DNA of 64,000 nucleotides from Alviniconcha marisindica (taxonomy: Eukaryota; Mollusca; Gastropoda; Provannidae). Location: positions 144,001 through 208,000 of the forward strand of contig JABMCL010000934.1 of the NCBI GenBank assembly GCA_018857735.1, read 5' to 3'. This document shows, piece by piece, positions 53,370 to 64,000 of this stretch. Within the stretch, counting starts at the first letter, position 1, and each line of letters opens with the position of its first letter. The position numbers were made by a program, and so were the translations under genes. Below the pieces are notes generated by a model, which made no database searches, was not told where the DNA came from, and saw nothing but the letters and a program-made list of their open reading frames with translations.

Positions 53370-54385
53370 CATCAATGCCCACATTTTACATGGGGGGCTG
53401 AAGACTGCAGTAATCCTACTGGCAGAAAGCGATCATGAACAAGTGAGTTTTGAGTCTGGATATAAACAGCGGAAGGGTAGAAGAATTTCTCAGATCGGAT
53501 GGCAGATAGTTCCAGACAGAAGGTCCAAGAAAGCTAAGGAACGCTCCCCGAACGTTTTAGTATTGCGCTTTGGGACTTTGAGGAGCTTCTCACATGATGA
53601 ACGAAGGTTTCGTGTTGGTTCTTATGCATTTAGGGTCTGGGAAAGATAACCTGGTAGAGTGCTGTCGAAAACGCGGTAGAGTGAAGTGGCTATCTTGCAC
53701 TGTGGTCGGCATTTAATCGGAAGCCAATGCAGTTCTTGCAGGAGTGGTGTTCCCTGATCGTATTTGGACTTTCTAAGAACGAGTTTACGCATCTTCTCTT
53801 CTGTGACAGGCCTGAAAAGGCAGAGTTTAGGACTATCATGTCATGTTGTCATGTTCTAGATTATTATTTTTAGAGAAAAACATGTAGAATCTGTCCGGGA
53901 GTGCAGAACGTGGTATGTCAGACGGGAGTGGAGTGGTCTTGCTTGCCGAGAAGCCCACTGGACACTGAAAAGAGCTGCTTGGTGTTTGAACAGTTCTCAA
54001 TCCTGACACAGAAGCGAAGTTTCCTCGCTGCCCTCACCCAAGTCTTCACGACGCCTCGTTGCTTGGTGTAAATCTCTGTGTGCACGGTCAGGCGTGTAGC
54101 ACGGCCTCCACTGGTCTTTTGCTCGTCTCGGCTGGCGCTTAGCGGCCTTGATACCGTCTGTCATCCAGGGGGCTGACGAGCGGCCACTGAAGCGTCTGGC
54201 GGTCAGTGGAGCGTGGCGGTCCAGCACCTGACGAAGGCCGGTGTCGTAAAGGTCGAGAAGCCCCTGGTCGGCACACTGGTCGCCTGCTGTCTCCGCGAAG
54301 CTCTTGACGTCAGCGGAGTTCATGGCTCTCAGGTTGTGCGATATAACCAGCCGTTTCCGTGCGGTGGGCCGTCCGACATTTACGC
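53370..54385 (-). mobile_element. LINE, internally deleted
   Basis: From the right on the minus strand: LLDLYDTGLRQVLDRHAPL, APWMTDGIKAAKRQPRRAKD (endonuclease-RT linker, 54000-54323). Then, with the RT core missing, YEPTRNLRSS, FGERSLAFLGPSVWNYLPSD and ISRLKTHLFMIAF (53410-53640). Confidence 0.8.
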
Positions 54386-54407
54386 TACACTGTGGTCAGA
54401 CAAAGCA

Positions 54408-54545
54408 ATATGTTCTACACAGCATGGGAATTGATTTCAAAGAAAAACTAAATCTAGGGGGTCCGGGGGCATGCCCCTCTCCCCCCCCCCCCCCCCTTCA
54501 CCCTGGAAAATGGCCCGCTCAAAAGATCAAAATCTAAGCGATCTG
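54408..54545. repeat. dispersed repeat, copy 2
   Basis: GCATGGGAATTGATTTCAAA, GAAAAACTAAATCTAG, poly-C, AAAAGATCAAAATCTAAGCG. Same block order as 36830-36970. Confidence 0.7.
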
Positions 54546-54574
54546 AGGCTATCCTGAGGTCATTTCTTTTCTTA

Positions 54575-55485
54575 GAAAGTTCAAATACGATCATGTGACA
54601 CCACTCCTGCAAGAACTGCATTGGCTTCCGACTAAATTCCGACCACAGTACAAGATAGTCACTTTTGTCTACCGCTAGAGTGAGAGAGAGTGCATGGAGC
54701 GGGAGAGATGGTGGGTGGGGAGAGAGAGAGTATGTGTGCATGTGAGACAAAGAGAGGGGCAGAGAGAGAGTGGGGGGGGGGGGGGGGGGGGGGGGAGGTG
54801 CGTGTTTGTGTGTCAGTGTGTGGGTGTGTACGTTTTAGCGTAGTAATAGTACTAATTACTTAGTACACTGCTTTATAATGTACCGGTTTTAAGTTATCGT
54901 AACCCTCTATGTTTTATAACAGTTATTTTATGCGCCATTTTACAAGTACTTGTTTTATATTAGTGTAATTTATTAAGTATGTATTATGAGATTGCTTGTA
55001 TATGATATGTCAGTAAATGTAAATGGTGTATATTATGTACATGTATATGATATGTCAGTAAATGTAAATGGTATATATTATGTACATGTATATGATATGT
55101 CAGTAAATGTAAATGGTATATATTATGTACATGTATATGATATGTCAGTAAATGTAAATGGTATATATTATGTACATGTATATGATATGTCAGTAAATGT
55201 AAGTGGTATATATTATGTACATGTATATGATATGTCAGTAAATGTCAATGGTATATATTATGTACATGTATATGATATGTCAGTAAATGTAATGGTATAT
55301 ATTATGTACATGTATATGATATGTCAGTAAATGTAAATGGTATATATTATGTACATGTATATGATATGTCAGTAAATGTAAATGGTATATATTATGTACA
55401 TGTTTGTGAACAAGCGCGTTGAGCTCGCTCAGCGGGAAATAGCGCTATAGAAAATGTATGTATTATTATTATTATTTTTATGGAA
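54575..55485 (+). mobile_element. LINE 3' end with embedded minisatellite
   Basis: Frame YDHVTPLLQELHWLPTKFRP then a stop, poly-G at 54772, and a 3'UTR of about 800 bp ending GCGCGTTGAGCTCGCTCAGC, AATAGCGCTATAGAAAATG and (ATT)n. A 45-bp array sits inside it. Confidence 0.82.
54996..55402. repeat. 45-bp minisatellite, nine units
   Basis: Units TATATGATATGTCAGTAAAT, GTAAATGGTATATATTATGT, ACATG, almost identical. One unit is 44 bp. Inside the LINE 3'UTR. Confidence 0.96.
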
Positions 55486-55489
55486 ATAA

Positions 55490-55620
55490 ATTCAGCTTTT
55501 TCGTCCGCACCGCCACCGACTGGAACCACCTCAGTGACGACCAGGTGAGGGCCCCCACACCTCCAGACTCCAAACGACTGATCGCCGGCCCAAGCACCGT
55601 CTAACTCCCGTCCGCACTCC
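55490..55620 (+). mobile_element. LINE C-terminal tail
   Basis: Frame SFFVRTATDWNHLSDDQVRA then PTPPDSKRLIAG and stop, the (F)-RT--WN-L---VV-A--- ending of Jockey-like LINEs. 5' truncated. Confidence 0.65.
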
Positions 55621-55624
55621 TCTC

Positions 55625-57000
55625 TCGCCGCATCTAAACCGAAGGTCCTGCGACGTGTGAAATCGAAATCTCTAACTGCAACATCACGAAACCGGGCGCC
55701 GATGAGTTCCAGGCTTCATTTCCTCACAAATTTTCACTTCCAACTCAACTGGTATTCTTCCTCCGTAAAGTGTCCTCTTTCATCATATCGTGAAGAGTAT
55801 GCCACCGGTTGGATTTGCGCAGCAGTTAAAAAATATTAGTATTATTATTTAGATTAAACTGCCTCCGGCCGACTCGACCGATTGGTCTACCGTTTACTGA
55901 TACCCTCTCCCACTTATCGGCACAGCCGCAGTCGTTGAACATCTCACCACGGTTTACAACTCCAGCCACCGTCATGGTGAATCTTTCACTTTGAAAACTT
56001 TGGGAACATTCGGGTTTTTTTCTTAGACGAAACATGGCGCAAAAGTGCGGGTAGGAATGACTGCGTTCAAGCCTAATACCTGCCCGCGAGACTTACAGAC
56101 AGCGACTGTGTTCACAATTAAGCGACTAAGACGGGCAATAGCCGCGTGTGTACATGCACGCTCTGTATGTTTCGCGGGCGGCACTAAAACTACGATCGGT
56201 GCTTCCTTTTTTCTTTTCTTTTTTTGTACCCCCGATTTCTTTTGCCCGAGGACAATTTATTTATCTCCGCAGAGTTAGTTTTACTGCCACGGAAATTTGC
56301 GTTTTCGCGGACAATTCCTATGCCTGTACGGTCTAGAGAGAAAGACAGCTACTGAGCTAGTGGCGTCCCAGCGCACTGTGACCCAGTCCAAGATATGACC
56401 TCGCTTATGCGTCGGCATGTCTACGAGCTGAACATGATCTAGTGGTAAAAATTATTTGTCAGATGGAACAGCAGCAGGGATCAGCCCACTTGTTACCTCT
56501 ATTTCTTCATTCTTATTTAAACTCGCATGAACACTTCGCGCACTGTCGATTGTAACACAGGGTGGAAGGCAGTCAGTGGCGACCCATCAAGAGCTGTGTG
56601 GGGGGTAGAGACAGGGTCTAGGAACTGAGACTGTCATGGATGGTAGAGACGATCTACTCACAAAGAAGTCATATCTAATGCACTCACAAAGAAGTGCGAA
56701 TGGAACAGAAGAGGGTAGATGGGATTAGGTCTTTGACTTGCCTAAGAGTGTGTTAGTGAAGTGCGGATGGAACAGAAAGGGGGTATATGGGATTAGGTCT
56801 TTGACTTCTTGTCCTGGGCCTAGGAGTGTGTTAGTGAAGTGAGGATTATGTAACAGTTTTCCTTCTCAGCTATCCCCTGTAAGGAGATTCCAAACTCCTC
56901 GACGAGTCTCTTCTCCTGGTGTGGCATGTAGAAGGAGCCAACAGTTACTTGTATCCATGTATGTTGATCTTGGCCGGCTATACAATTTCAGCCTCTCCTG
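55625..57000. other. intergenic stretch
   Basis: No gene recognised. A tandem duplication of about 75 bp (GTGTGTTAGTGAAGTG(A/C)GGAT, GGGATTAGGTCTTTGACTT) at 56690-56850. Confidence 0.45.
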
Positions 57001-57002
57001 TA

Positions 57003-57177
57003 TAATAATAATAATAATGTACATTTATCATGCGCTAATCAACGCCCTGAGCGCTCACATGATACATATTAACCTAGATATGATATTCTATACACATCTA
57101 GAGCATAGTCCTACCAAAACAATTTACATAAAGTATTATAAAAAAAAAAAAAAACGCACAAAACACACACACACACA

Positions 57178-57247
<70 letters not shown>

Positions 57248-58875
57248 ACACACACACACACAGTGACTGTAGCAGAAACTGGGTACTGATATTAGTTAGG
57301 ATGGAAATACTGTGAGAAGAGGAAGGTTTTCAGTTTGGCCTTAAAAGATGACAGGGTTGAGCAGTGTCTAAGGTCTTGAGGGAGTGAATTCCAAATGTGG
57401 GGTCCAAAGCAAGAAAAGGCGCGAAAGCCATGAGTCTTGCGTTTGTATTGCTGGATTTCCAGCATGCGGGTGTCAGAAGAAGAGCGTAGTGTACGAGACG
57501 GAGTGTAGACATGCAGCAGTTCAGAGAAGTAAGCAGGACCAGAACCACTTATAGCACTGAAACACATACAAGCGACTTTATACTTAATACGCTCTGAAAT
57601 GGGAAGCCAGTGCACTTTTTCCAGGAGAGGTGTTGAGTGGTGGTGACGGGGTGCCACTGAAGAGAACAAGTCTTGCAGCAAAGTTCTGAATTTTCTGGAG
57701 AGGTTGGATGACAGAATTAGGTGTACCCATGAGGAGCCAGTTGCAGTAGTCAAGCCGTGAGAGATATAGGAAGTAACAAGAGTCTTGGTTGTGTCTTCAG
57801 TGAGAAACCTGCGGATTGAACTAATGCGTTTAAGCTCGAAATAAGCAGTTTGGCAGATTTTTATGACGTGCTTCTTCATGGACAGTTTTGAGTCAAAAAT
57901 GAATCCAAGGTTCCTGGCAGAATCAGAGAAGGGGATGTTGTGAGAGCCAAGAGTAATCGAATCAGGGAGGGAAACTGTAGAAGGTTTCAAGGAAGACGAA
58001 AAGGGAAAGAGAAGAGCTTCTGTTTTGTCGTCGTTCAGTTTGAGCTGATTTTTCGTCATCCATGTTTTTATGTCGTCTGTGCATGCATTGAGTTCTTTGG
58101 TGAGGTTGGTCACTTCACTGAGAGGCGGAGCGGATTTCTGGAGCTGTGTGTCATCTGCGAAAAGCTGAAGGTTTACAGAGTGGTTAGCTATGATATTGGA
58201 GAGAGGCGTAGTGTACAGGACGGCGAAGAGAATGGGCCCCAGTACTGAGCACTGAGGCACACCGCCGTAGGCATGAGCTGTGATGGTGACGAAGACGAGT
58301 TATTGACTGAAGTGGACTGATATCTGTCTGAGAGGTAGGAGTGAAACGGCATTGGAGTGCAGTAGACTGAATGCCAAAAACAGAGTTCAGGCGGGGGAGG
58401 AGAATTTGGTGGTCAATAGTGTCAAAAGCGGCAGAAAGATCAAACAAAAGAAGAACGGAAATGTTGTCGTTGTCCAGAGCAGAGAAAATATCGTTTACAA
58501 TACGTAACAAAACGGTCTCCGTACCGTGTGTCCTGTTCGGAGATAGGCTGACTGAAAGGGATTGCTGAGGTTGTTTTCTTGGAGATGGAAGAGAAGTTTG
58601 TGGAGAACGACTTTTTCAAGGATTTTGGACAGAAATGGAAGGTTAGAAATGGGACGGTAGTTTCTCAAAAGATTTTTGTCGAGTGATGGCTTTTTCAACA
58701 GAGGTTTGACGACGGCTGTCTTCAGATCACGTGGTACAATGCCAGTGGTAAGAGATGTGTTGATGATGTTCGAGTCGTGATGGTCGGCAAGAGGGTGTCA
58801 AGGTTTTCATAAAGAAGCGTGGTGGGAATGGGATCAAGTTCACAAGACTTGGCAGATGCACTGTTGATTATCGCA
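57003..58875 (-). mobile_element. LINE family 1, longest RT copy
   Basis: Minus strand from the right: KSCELDPIPTTLL, KKPSLDKNLLRNYRPISNLP, LLLFDLSAAFDTIDH, CSVLGPILFAVLY, NLQLFADDTQL (active-site box with FADD), KNQLKLNDDKTEALLFPFSS, NLGFIFDSKLSMKKH, LEKVHWLPISERIKYKVAC, PHIWNSLPQDLR, LKTFLFSQYF. About 320 codons are open at 57292-58260; frame breaks lie to the right. 3'UTR with (CA)n (57160-57262). 5' truncated, inactive. Confidence 0.92.
57160..57262. repeat. (CA)n microsatellite in LINE 3'UTR
   Basis: About 45 CA dinucleotides with single interruptions, at the same relative place as CA tracts in the copies at 35.5 and 61.8 kb. Confidence 0.95.
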
Positions 58876-59080
58876 ACCTCTCCAGATAGTTCTCTTGGCA
58901 CCTCGCCACCACTGACTGACCACCCGGCAAAACCTCTCCTGGAAAAACTGCACTGGCCTTCCCATTTCCGGCAGAACGTATTAAGTATAAAGTCGCTTGT
59001 ATTTAATTGTTTCAATGCTTTGATGGTTCTGGTCCTGCTTACCCCTCTGAACTGCTACTGATAAATGTACATCATTAGTG
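58876..59080 (+). mobile_element. LINE family 1 fragment, opposite strand
   Basis: Plus strand TTCTCTTGGCACCTCGCCAC, CTCTCCTGGAAAAACTGCAC and AAGTATAAAGTCGCTTGTAT match the part coding LEK-HWLPI--R-KYK of family 1, in opposite orientation to the copy it touches. Confidence 0.7.
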
Positions 59081-59839
59081 TTATCATTATTAAAGCGTGA
59101 CTGATGAGCTCACCGGCCTTGTCGGACTGAACTGAATGGCACTGGCCGCTCCGGCGGAATACAGAGTGCTCGGCCACAGCCTCATGGCCGCAAATCATTC
59201 TGTAATGCCGGAGTACACAAAAGTAATGCCGAAATATCAGAAAAATCAATAACTTGCACCCCCCCCCCCCCCCCCCCCGAAAAAACAAGTGAGAAAAAAC
59301 TAAACAACACACACACACACTGACACACACACACTCACTGACACTGACGCACTCACACACACACACACACACACACACCCAGAAATACTGAATAAATAAA
59401 ACAGGCCGTGAGTATAGCCAACCGTAGATACACAGTAGTGTCGGCCAGGGTACAGTTAGGTGTTTTTTGGGGCATGTTTGTATAAAAAGATGGCATGCTC
59501 TCGCGCGCCTCCGTTTGGACCATGAAAGTTGGGTGCTCGTGTGATTCCTCTTCAGTGACAAAGGTTTATTTGTCGCTTCATGGTTATATCCTGGTTGAAC
59601 TGGTTTTAGTAATCTGCTGTAGAGTTGGTGTTAATTCGTGTGCATTAAACGACTTGTGGGAAACTGCGTGGAACTGACTTTTTGTCCGCAGTTTTGTAAG
59701 TCGCCTTTTTGTTGTTGGTCCGACATGAATCATGGTGGCAGGAACACGCGCCTTAACTGGTGTGTTTCTGGTAAAGCATGAGTTTATGCGATTCCAGATT
59801 GAGCTGCTCAAAATAAATTGACCTGGCTTGTTTTTGCCA
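59081..59839. other. intergenic stretch
   Basis: Poly-C at 59259-59278 and CA tract at 59308-59380. No gene recognised. Confidence 0.45.
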
Positions 59840-61065
59840 TATATATTATGTTTCCAGTGTTTATGTAAAAGGTTTTCGAATGAGTTTAGATAGTGTTCTT
59901 GCAAATACTGTAAGTGTAATAGTAATACGATGTTGGATGGCAAGCAGTTCCAATTGTTTATAACTGTTAGTAAAAAAAAAAAGGTGCATACTGATTAGTA
60001 AGAACTGTCATTTTATGTAGTTTGAAAGGGTGTCCTCTACTCTCTAGTTCCAGCAGATGCATACAGCTTAAACAAGGAACAAACAGTCTCGTGATCATAA
60101 TAAACATACATGTGTAATTTTAAAATTTTCAATCATATCCCCTCATGCTCTTCTCTCTTGGTACTTTTAGTGCCGTTAGTCTGTTGATACTCCAGGTTGT
60201 TCATGCTATTGCTAGTAATACATTTGGTAAAGTGTGTTTGCACATTTTCAATATGAGTTGTATTTTTTATTAAACAAGGTGCCCACACAGCATTAACATG
60301 TATTCTAAAATAGGTCTAACTAATGATTTCAAAAATGGTGCCATAGCCTCTTTATATTGAATGTAATGTGTGATCATGCCTGCTGTTTTATTAGCTTTTT
60401 TGACAGTCTCATTTATATGCTGTTCAAATTTTAAGTCCTTAAATTTAATATTTTATCAATGAAAACTCCCAGCTCTTTTTCTACCTCAATACACATATAT
60501 ATGACATAAGCTCCCTGCCATCCGTAAAATATTTGAACTCTGGATTATTTTTCCCAACGTGTAAATTGTAAGATTTGATAGTTATCTGTTAATTGTGTTA
60601 TTATTAAATCTGATCTGCCAGTCCTTACTCAGTCCACTGCACTAGCTGATCAATGCTGTTTTGCTTCTCAGACTGCACAGCAGTGTACACATTAGTATCA
60701 TCAGCAAAAATCTGGACAAAGCATTTTAGAATATCTGGCATATCATTTATAAAATATATAAATAATGTGGGACCCAGGACACTCTTGGGGAACACCACTC
60801 GTCACAGTTACCTCTTCCAAGCACCCTCCACTGATGGTAACAATAATAACATACTGATGCTGAGTCCTATCTGACAAAATCTTTAATCCAGTCAAGGAGT
60901 TTACCATGTGTTTACCATGTGTACCAATCTACCATAGCCTGTCAGCTTTGTAAGCAGCCTTTTATGAGTGACCTTATCCAATGCTTTTTACATATTTATA
61001 TATTATATCCAGATAAATAACATCCACTAGCCCTTTTTCATCTAACAAGTATGAACTATGAAGTA
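59840..61065 (-). mobile_element. LINE, third family, decayed RT
   Basis: Minus strand: KALDKVTHKRLLTKLTGYG, SVLGPTLFIYFINDMPDIL, VQIFADDTNVYTAVQSE (around 60660-60800), LKFEQHINETVKKANKTAGM (60360-60440), then YKIMHVY-like, RGHPFKLHKMTV and VINNWNCLPSNIV (about 59940). Many frame breaks. Confidence 0.8.
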
Positions 61066-61590
61066 ACATCTCCATCCAATTGTTGATAGTACTTGAGTAG
61101 TCAGAAGCTGACTAATGGAGTAATGCAATATCTCCCAGATGTAAAACCATACTGTTGGTCAGCAGGCAGTTTGTTATCAGAAAGAGTGGAGTGGAATTGT
61201 CTGTGCACACAGTGGGGACTTCTTCGTTCTTGCTCGTTCATTCCACAAAAGAGCTGCTTTTTTCCCTCTTGTACTTGTAGAGCTTCATAGAGCTGTTTCA
61301 AGATAAATGGGGACACTGACACTGGTGTGCATCCAACTTGCAGCTTTTGCCTGCATTAGTCTTTCTTTTGGCAATTAATATTGTGATAAAAATAAAGTTG
61401 ACCTTGTTCTGAAGTAAGTTGTTCATAGAGATAAACATAATTTATATTGTGTTTTATTGAGACTATCGCCCTGATATAACTGCACTGGTTGATTGGGTGT
61501 AAAACACCAGTTTACTTACTTACTTTATTGTGAATCCAAGAACAAAATTACCCAAATTTATTTTGAATGAGGCTGATCAAATCCCATTAT
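61066..61590. other. intergenic stretch with SINE-tail segment
   Basis: CCTGATATAACTGCACTGGT, GTGTAAAACACCAGTTTACT and TTACTTACTTT at 61470-61530, the same tail as near 10640 and 63400. Confidence 0.5.
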
Positions 61591-61593
61591 AAT

Positions 61594-61756
61594 AAAATAA
61601 TGTACATTTATCATGCGCTCATCAGCACCCTGAGCGCTCACATGAGAACCTAAATATGATATTCTATACACATGTAGAGCATAGTCCTACCAAAACAATT
61701 TACATAAACTGATATTATAATGATAAAGTATACAAAAAAAAAAAAAACGCACTACA

Positions 61757-61814
<58 letters not shown>

Positions 61815-62400
61815 ATGACTGTAGCAGAAACTGGGTACTGATATTAGTTAGGAATAGGATGGAAATACTGGGAGAAGAGGAAGGTTTTCAGCAGTGTCTG
61901 AGATCTTGTCGGAGTGAATTCCAAATGTGGGGTCCAAAGCAAGAGAAAGCCATGAGTCCTGTGTTTGTATTGTTGGATTTCCAGCATGCAGGTGTCAGAA
62001 GAAGAGTGTAGTGTACGAGACGGAGTGTAGACTAGACATGCAGCAGTTCAGAGAGGTAAGCAGGACCAGAACCTCTTATAGCACTGAAACACATACAAAT
62101 GACTTTATACTTAATACGTTCTGAAATGGTAAGCCAGTGTAGTTTTTCCTGCAGAGGTGTTGAGTGGTGGTGACGTGGTGCCAAGAGAACAAGTCTTGCA
62201 GCAAAGTTCTGAATTTTCTGGAGTGGTTGGATGACGGAATTAGGTGTACCAATGAGGAGACAGTTGCAGTAGTCAAGCCGTGAGAGGATATATATATAGA
62301 AAGTAACAAGAGTCTTGGTTGTGTCTTCAGTGAGAAACCTGCGGATTGAACTAATGCGTTTGAGCTTAAAATAAGCTCGAACATTACTTCCGCACCTCCG
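61594..62400 (-). mobile_element. LINE family 1, 3' copy
   Basis: Same 3'UTR (TACATTTATCATGCGCTCAT, AGTCCTACCAAAACAATTTA, (CA)n at 61758-61812) and diverged C-terminal coding text as at 57 kb. Internal deletions. 5' truncated. Confidence 0.85.
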
Positions 62401-62886
62401 GGCAGTGCATTAGGATAGATTTGCCATTTGTCATAATTAAAAAAATCTATTTTAAGCATGTCTCAGTGATAAAAAAGTTATCTTGATCATTGAAAAGAAT
62501 AATGAATATAATATGAATATTAATGAAAGGCATATTTAGCAACTAAGTCACACAAGGGTGACTTAGGGTGAAAAATTCAGTTGAGCATTGTATATGTCAC
62601 GATGTCTGTTGGAGCAACACAAGCAATGAATCTGGGAAAAACCTGGTCAATGTGGGAAATGTGTCCCATGAGATGAAATGGTTGGTAATCTAAACCATAC
62701 AAACAACTCCACTCCAGACTTGTTGAAGTTATTACCTTGCCGGGGATTTGTTTTTTTTAGTTGACTCGTGGTGTGTTGGTGTTCAGTGTTTGAACATTCT
62801 TGTTTCAGACTTTTTTGCTTTTACTAGTTTTACTTTTAGGCTAAATAATCTGTTTCGGAGATATCTTGTACTGAAAAGTGTTGTAG
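62401..62886. other. intergenic stretch
   Basis: AT-rich unique sequence; nothing recognised. Confidence 0.45.
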
Positions 62887-63165
62887 TTGTACAGACCTGA
62901 TCCTGATGCAATAGCTGTGACTGTGAGTGGGTTTACAATGTCATGGTCTGACAAGACATCCTTTTGTGTAGTTCCCAGCATACTGCACGAAATCTTGAAT
63001 GGAGTTAGAGGGATACTGGTGGTTCCATACTGGCCCAGTCAGCCATGGTATCCAATACTGGCAAGAAGACTGACACAGAGACCTGTCTTTATGTTGGCGA
63101 GAGAAAACCTCCATGCCATGCTCACAAATCTAGAAGAAAAGGACAGGCTGCTAAAAGTATTTTGA
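62887..63165 (+). mobile_element. DIRS-like retrotransposon fragment
   Basis: Frame MYRPDPDAIAVTVSGFTMSW, then SDKTSFCVVPSILHEIL and GILVVPYWPSQPWYPILAR. The YRPDP-A-----F---W------PP----------------VP-WP-QPW(Y/F) pattern is that of the region downstream of RT in DIRS-type elements. Isolated fragment, about 92 codons. Confidence 0.65.
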
Positions 63166-63610
63166 GCTCTGCAGTGCTACTGGCAAACCGTGCAATTTTA
63201 CCAGACTGTGGCGTGACTGGAAAATGTTGCACTGATTAAGGGGAGCACTCGGTTTCATTTGGATGTCTTAAAATTTTGTGTAACTAAAGAATTATTGTTG
63301 TGAAAATATGTTTAGACATGACTGAGTAAATGCTCAGTCGATTTATAAACATTTACGTTTCATTTACGGTGACAAATTCACCTAGATATAAATGTCCTGG
63401 TTGGACTGAGTGTAAAAAAAAAGTTACTTACTAAGTTACTTGGGGACAGTTGCATAATTTACCTGCAAACAATTTGTTACTGTAGAGTGTAAACTTTTTT
63501 AAAATGATTGATGAAAAAAAGGGGGGGAGAAATGTTTGCACTATTGATTGTATAAATTATAAAACAATGCTTTTCCTCAAAATAAAGAGCATGTTGTTGG
63601 TTACTTCCAG
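63166..63610. other. stretch before the last exon
   Basis: AT-rich with a SINE-tail-like segment at 63390-63440. Probably intron or 5' flank of the next gene. Confidence 0.4.
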
Positions 63611-63745
63611 CCAGGGGCTCAAGATGGATAGAGATCTAGAAAGCTGGAATCCAATGGAGCTGGACTATAGAAACCCAAGGATAAATTCTTACAGAGAAGG
63701 CATTGGCCAAGACCTTCAGAATCGAGATCTAAGTGACCTGGAAAG
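63611..63745 (+). CDS. likely first coding exon of an unrecognised gene
   Basis: Bounded by acceptor GTTACTTCCAG| (63600-63610) and strong donor GAAAG|GTAAGTG. The ATG at 63624 opens MDRDLESWNPMELDYRNPR, then INSYREGIGQDLQNRD and LSDLE with a split codon (phase 2): 40 codons. Charged, hydrophilic, no membrane segment or signal peptide. If the gene's real start is upstream, the frame also continues back through SQGLK before the Met. I do not recognise the protein. Divergent from CCDC186. Confidence 0.6.
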
Positions 63746-64000
63746 GTAAGTGAAGAGTTTGATTTTACTCTGAATGTGACCATGGCCTGATTCAAAGATC
63801 CTGAGAGAATCCACCATTACAACAAGTAATATTAGGTAGTCCAAAGTGCTCTCGGCTGCGTTCCACGTAACTAAGTTGGTCTAGTTTTAGCAATTTTCAT
63901 TGAAGGATTTCTTGTGTTTTTGATCCAACCTCAATAAAAATTACTGTTGAGAAAAGCTTCATGTCTCGTCTTCCTAACAGTGTTGTTATGTTTATTATGC
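63746..64000 (+). other. intron start of the plus-strand gene
   Basis: Sequence after the donor; no second exon seen before the window ends. Confidence 0.4.

Overview
This is non-coding-rich animal DNA: spliced genes with GT/AG introns, 18 or more minisatellite arrays, long (CA)n, (CT)n and poly-C/G tracts, tRNA-derived SINEs and about twenty fragments of non-LTR retrotransposons (LINEs). Nothing bacterial is present. A lophotrochozoan, probably a gastropod mollusc, fits the repeat style and gene content. That is an inference from general look, not from a diagnostic marker.

One gene dominates. From about 47.4 kb down to position 88, on the minus strand, lie a probable 5'UTR exon and twelve coding exons of a CCDC186 (C10orf118 / worm CCCP-1) orthologue, a coiled-coil protein of the trans-Golgi and dense-core-vesicle pathway. 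The exons join in compatible phase to about 1,118 codons, and the C-terminal part lies beyond the left edge. Introns range from about 0.5 to 8 kb and are full of tandem repeats.

The most unusual signal is where several intronic arrays come from. The arrays beside exons 4, 8, 9 and 11, and possibly 7, resemble the adjacent exon edge or splice site. Intron 4 is almost wholly decayed copies of the exon 4 3' end plus its donor. Fifteen 85-bp units carry the exon 9 acceptor, and about twenty units carry the exon 8 acceptor. The introns seem to have grown by tandem duplication of their own splice junctions, leaving rows of decoy sites.

Layout: 0.1-7 kb exons 13-11, a THAP-bearing TTAA transposon, LINEs and 43- and 36-bp arrays; 7-12.3 kb arrays; 12.4-16.2 kb exons 10-8 with junction arrays; 16.2-19.6 kb arrays and exon 7; 19.6-24.2 kb arrays, a 90-bp-arm inverted repeat and a CCAAT-box array; 24.2-27.9 kb exons 6-4; 28-36.5 kb arrays and a SINE split by a 2.1-kb Kolobok-like transposon; 36.6-39.4 kb exons 3 and 2; 39.7-47.3 kb intron 1 with a hairpin array and LINEs; 47.3 kb putative exon 1 and promoter; 47.5-63.6 kb intergenic SINE/LINE graveyard; 63.6 kb a likely first coding exon of an unrecognised plus-strand gene.
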